Shown: one piece after another, positions 61,370-64,000 of the stretch
Position numbering within the stretch: position 1 is the stretch's first letter
Layout of the letters: the number at the start of each line of letters is the position of its first letter
Source of the DNA: Intestinibacillus sp. Marseille-P6563
GTDB lineage: Bacteria; Bacillota; Clostridia; Oscillospirales; Butyricicoccaceae
NCBI RefSeq assembly: GCF_900604335.1
Contig: NZ_UWOD01000002.1
Span: 434,001 to 498,000, forward strand
Reading direction: 5' to 3'
DNA: 64,000 nt
Program-made: the position numbers and the translations under genes
The notes under the pieces: generated by a model
What the model was told of the DNA's origin: nothing
The model's input: only the letters and a program-made list of their open reading frames with translations
The model's database searches: none

Positions 61370-62623
61370 TTACTTTTCGACGCTCGGGAAGTGCTTGCCG
61401 GTCTGTTCGAACAGCACCTGATCGTTGAGCGCACGCACCTTGAGCGGCAGGCCGAACAGGTTGATGAAGCCAGCCGAATCCGCCTGATCGTAGCAGTCGT
61501 CCTCGTCGAAGGTTGCCATGCCAGCCGAGTAGAGCGAGTACGGCGAAGTGACCGATGCCGGGATGATATTGCCCTTGTACAGCTTGAGCTTGACGTCGCC
61601 GGTTACGGTCTCCTGGGTGGAATCGACAAACGCGCTCATGGCCTTGCGCAGCGGAGTGTACCACTGGCCATTGTAAACCAGGTCAGCAAACTTGAGAGCC
61701 AGCTGCTGCTTATAATGAGCAGTTTCCTTATCGAGGGTGATTTCCTCGAGCTTCTGATGGGCTGCGTACAGTACAGCGCCGCCCGGGGTTTCATAAACGC
61801 CACGGCTCTTCATGCCGACCAGACGGTTCTCGACGATGTCGAGGATACCGCAGCCGTTCTCGCCGCCGAGCTTGTTGAGCTTTTCGATGAGGGCGACCGA
61901 ATCCATCTCCTCGCCGTCGATGGCCGTGGGTACGCCCTTTTCAAAGTGGATGGTCACATAGGTCGGCGTGTCGGGTGCCTGCTCAGGCGATACGCCCATT
62001 TCCAGGAAGCCCGGCTTGTTGAGCGGTGCTTCGTTGGCCGGATCTTCCAGATCCAGACCTTCATGCGACAGATGCCACAGGTTCTTATCCTTAGAATAGT
62101 TGGTTTCCTTATTGATCTTCAGCGGGATATTGTGCGCTTCGGCGTACTCGATCTCCTTTTCACGGGAGTTGAGTTCCCAGAACCGCCACGGAGCAATAAT
62201 GTCCATCTGCGGGGCAAACGCATGGATGGCCAGTTCAAAACGTACCTGATCGTTGCCCTTACCGGTGCAGCCATGGCAGATGGCGTCTGCGCCTTCCTTC
62301 AGAGCGATCTCAACGATGCGCTTTGCGATGATCGGACGCGCAAACGAGGTGCCCAGCAGATACTGCTCATAGGATGCGCCCGCCTTCATGGTCGGGATGA
62401 TGTAATCGTCTACGAATTCCTTGGTGAGGTCTTCGATGTACAGCTTGGATGCGCCCGTGCTCAGTGCGCGCTGCTCCAGGCCTTCCAGTTCGCTGGCTTG
62501 GCCGACGTTGCCGGACACGGCGATGACTTCACAGCCATAGTGCTCCTTGAGCCACGGGATGAGGACCGATGTATCCAGGCCGCCGGAGTATGCAAGAACG
62601 ACCTTGTTATATTTCTTTTCCAT
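61370..62623 (-). CDS. argG: Argininosuccinate synthase
   Basis: 417 residues from ATG 62623 ([24 protein letters not shown] upstream); the longer frame to 62686 is a run-on. The ATP pyrophosphatase P-loop AYSGGLDTS and the downstream [14 protein letters not shown] are conserved. Joins citrulline and aspartate. First gene of the leftward arginine operon, under a consensus promoter with an ARG box upstream. Confidence 0.97.
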   Translation of the reverse strand: MEKKYNKVVLAYSGGLDTSVLIPWLKEHYGCEVIAVSGNVGQASELEGLEQRALSTGASKLYIEDLTKEFVDDYIIPTMKAGASYEQYLLGTSFARPIIAKRIVEIALKEGADAICHGCTGKGNDQVRFELAIHAFAPQMDIIAPWRFWELNSREKEIEYAEAHNIPLKINKETNYSKDKNLWHLSHEGLDLEDPANEAPLNKPGFLEMGVSPEQAPDTPTYVTIHFEKGVPTAIDGEEMDSVALIEKLNKLGGENGCGILDIVENRLVGMKSRGVYETPGGAVLYAAHQKLEEITLDKETAHYKQQLALKFADLVYNGQWYTPLRKAMSAFVDSTQETVTGDVKLKLYKGNIIPASVTSPYSLYSAGMATFDEDDCYDQADSAGFINLFGLPLKVRALNDQVLFEQTGKHFPSVEK

Positions 62624-62665
62624 GATTATTGCCTCCAAAATGTTCTCTTTTTTTGTCGTGACCCT

Positions 62666-62694
62666 ATTATACCTCTGCCCTCTCATAATTGCAA
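62666..62694 (-). promoter_or_regulatory. Promoter of the arginine operon
   Basis: On the - strand TTGCAA (62694-62689), 17-bp spacer, TATAAT (62671-62666), about 40 bases before the argG start. Confidence 0.88.
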
Positions 62695-62718
62695 GGAAAT
62701 TTTATAAATATTTTATAA

Positions 62719-62736
62719 AATGAATAAATATTCATT
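62719..62736. promoter_or_regulatory. ARG box (ArgR/AhrC operator)
   Basis: TGAATAAATATTCA (62721-62734) with A/T flanks matches the ARG-box consensus TGAAT-W4-ATTCA exactly. It lies ~27 bases upstream of the arg -35. A weaker copy (ATGAAAATTC, 62743-62752) follows, as expected for hexameric ArgR. Confidence 0.85.
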
Positions 62737-62819
62737 TTATGCATGAAAATTCTTCTTTCCGCAGAAATACCAACGATTTTGCTTGAAATTTGCCGCCGTT
62801 CGTACTATGATAAATCTAA

Positions 62820-62872
62820 CCGAAAGGTGTAAAGACACCCGGCGCGCGGACTGCGTGCCGCGACGCTAAAGG
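62820..62872 (+). promoter_or_regulatory. Structured 5' leader of the nicotinate phosphoribosyltransferase gene
   Basis: Two adjacent small hairpins: GGTGT-AAAG-ACACC (62826-62839) and CGGCGCGC...GCGTGCCG (62841-62861), then GACGCTAAAGGGG, which doubles as the ribosome-binding region. It could be a regulatory RNA. I cannot match it to a named riboswitch. Confidence 0.45.
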
Positions 62873-62884
62873 GGAATGAATACA

Positions 62885-64000
62885 ATGATTGAGAAAAATA
62901 TGACCATGCTGACCGACTTTTATGAGTTCACCATGGCGCATGGTTACTTTGAAAAGGGCATGGCCAACCGCCGTGCATATTTTGACATGTTCTATCGCCG
63001 TGTGCCGGATGGCGGCGGCTATGCGATCATGGCCGGTGTCGAGCAACTGGTCGAATACTTCGAAAATCTGCATTTTACCGACGATGATATTGCATACCTG
63101 CGCGGCCGAGGATGCTTTTCAGATGCATTCCTTGCATATTTAAAAGACTTCAAATTTGAATGCGACGTATGGGCCGTGCCAGAAGGCACTCCCATCTTCC
63201 CGGGCGAACCGATCGTGACCGTTGCCGGGCCGATGATCCAGGCGCAGTTTGTAGAGACCATGATCCTGCTCACCATCAACCATCAGACCCTCATCGCCAC
63301 CAAGGCCAGCCGCATTTCCCGCGCGGCCAAGGGGCGCACGGTGCTTGAGTTCGGTTCCCGCCGGGCGCAGGGCTACGACGGTGCGGTCTATGGTGCTCGC
63401 GCGGCCTATATCGGCGGCTGCCAGGGCACGGCCTGTGTCATGGCCGACCGCGACTATAAAATTCCGGCCGGCGGCACCATGGCACATTCGTGGGTGCAGA
63501 TGTTCGACAGCGAATACGAAGCCTTCAAGGCCTATGCGGAAATCTATCCGAACAACTGCGTATTCCTGGTCGATACATATAATGTATTAAAGAGCGGTGT
63601 GCCCAACGCTATCCGCTGCGCCAACGAAGTCCTTGCCCCCATGGGCATCCGTCCCAAGGGCATCCGTCTGGACTCGGGCGATATTGCCTATCTGTCCATT
63701 CAGGCGCGCAAGATGCTGGATGATGCCGGTTATGCGGATATGCAGATCATGGCGTCCAACTCGCTGGACGAATATCTGGTCACCGACCTGCTGGCACAGG
63801 GTGCACAAATCGATTCCTTCGGCATCGGCGAGCGACTGATCACCTCCAAGTCCGAGCCGGTCTTTGGCGGCGTTTACAAGCTGGCTGCGGTCGAGGACGA
63901 AGCGGGCAACATCATCCCCAAGATCAAGGTATCCGAAAACGTCGAAAAGATCACCACCCCGCACTTTAAAAAGGTCTATCGCCTGTTTGGCAAGACTTCG
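62885..64000 (+). CDS. Nicotinate phosphoribosyltransferase (3' end outside window)
   Basis: 372 codons are visible from ATG 62885 (AAAGGGG upstream), and the frame is open at the right edge. Typical features are MLTDFYEFTMAHGYFEKG at the N-terminus, LEFGSRRAQGYDGAVYGARAAYIGGCQGTACVMAD with the phosphorylated His nearby in GGTMAHSWVQMF, and RLDSGDIAYLSIQARKMLDDAG. Makes nicotinate mononucleotide in NAD salvage. Divergent from the arginine operon. The usual symbol would be pncB; it is left blank because the end is not visible. Confidence 0.93.
   Translation, partial: MIEKNMTMLTDFYEFTMAHGYFEKGMANRRAYFDMFYRRVPDGGGYAIMAGVEQLVEYFENLHFTDDDIAYLRGRGCFSDAFLAYLKDFKFECDVWAVPEGTPIFPGEPIVTVAGPMIQAQFVETMILLTINHQTLIATKASRISRAAKGRTVLEFGSRRAQGYDGAVYGARAAYIGGCQGTACVMADRDYKIPAGGTMAHSWVQMFDSEYEAFKAYAEIYPNNCVFLVDTYNVLKSGVPNAIRCANEVLAPMGIRPKGIRLDSGDIAYLSIQARKMLDDAGYADMQIMASNSLDEYLVTDLLAQGAQIDSFGIGERLITSKSEPVFGGVYKLAAVEDEAGNIIPKIKVSENVEKITTPHFKKVYRLFGKTS

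Noticed and set aside
62820-62872. Fluoride, c-di-GMP or preQ1 riboswitch in the leader
   Set aside because: The conserved core bases of those classes are not present; only two generic hairpins can be supported.

Overview
This 64 kb window looks like the chromosome of a gut-type Clostridia species. The evidence is a Gram-positive arginine operon, strong Shine-Dalgarno sites, sortase- and SLH-anchored surface proteins, and a Tn1549/Tn916-like conjugative element. An Oscillospirales relative is my guess, not shown by the sequence. The left and middle parts are mobile or accessory DNA; the last ~10 kb is ordinary core genome.

Region 1 (1-~18.4 kb) is the right half of an integrative and conjugative element. 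It carries a ParB-like protein, an NlpC/P60 conjugation hydrolase, the usual run of small conserved element proteins, MobC, a MOBP relaxase, an XRE regulator, a sigma factor and, at the end, a large serine recombinase. Cargo is inserted between conserved blocks: an IS150-like element, an FRG-domain gene, a GNAT acetyltransferase, and a MerR/TipAL-type regulator coupled to a DUF2268 putative metalloprotease. Thirteen copies of a 23-bp palindrome (10-bp arms, 3-bp centre) are scattered only through this element. Some lie in frame inside genes, where they encode Ser-Gly-Gln-x-Gly/Asp-Pro-Lys. The relaxase block and the recombinase share a ~38-bp promoter-proximal repeat.

Region 2 (18.4-23.2 kb) holds a GHKL sensor kinase, a DUF1349 protein, and an ABC-2 exporter whose ATPase is frameshifted inside its Walker A motif.

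Region 3 (23.2-38.2 kb) is the most interesting part. A leftward operon encodes a treble-clef zinc-ribbon repeat protein, a small unknown protein, a class B sortase and a ~3,470-residue Cna_B-repeat surface protein. Directly upstream is a 258-bp segment bounded by 17-bp perfect inverted repeats and followed by a tyrosine recombinase gene. It contains a near-consensus promoter that in this assembly points away from the operon, and an intrinsic terminator facing the operon. I read this as an invertible ON/OFF switch, sequenced in the OFF state, controlling a giant sortase-anchored adhesin.

Region 4 (38.2-54.4 kb) is a partly decayed metabolic island. It contains a broken plasmid-type replication gene, AraC regulators, a sodium:solute symporter with an internal deletion, two paralogous URO-D-superfamily enzymes, an AraC-GH39 fusion with a nonsense codon, an Mgl-like sugar ABC transporter with a frameshifted binding protein, a helicase fragment and a frameshifted SLH protein. 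Copies of the 3' end of tRNA-Ser(GGA) plus its terminator lie at ~23.2 and ~38.2 kb, and the intact tRNA is at 54.4 kb. This suggests that regions 3 and 4 are tandem islands inserted at that tRNA.

Region 5 (54.6-64 kb) is the leftward arginine operon argG-argH-argC-argJ-argB-argD-argF, with a consensus promoter and ARG box, and a divergent nicotinate phosphoribosyltransferase gene cut by the window edge.
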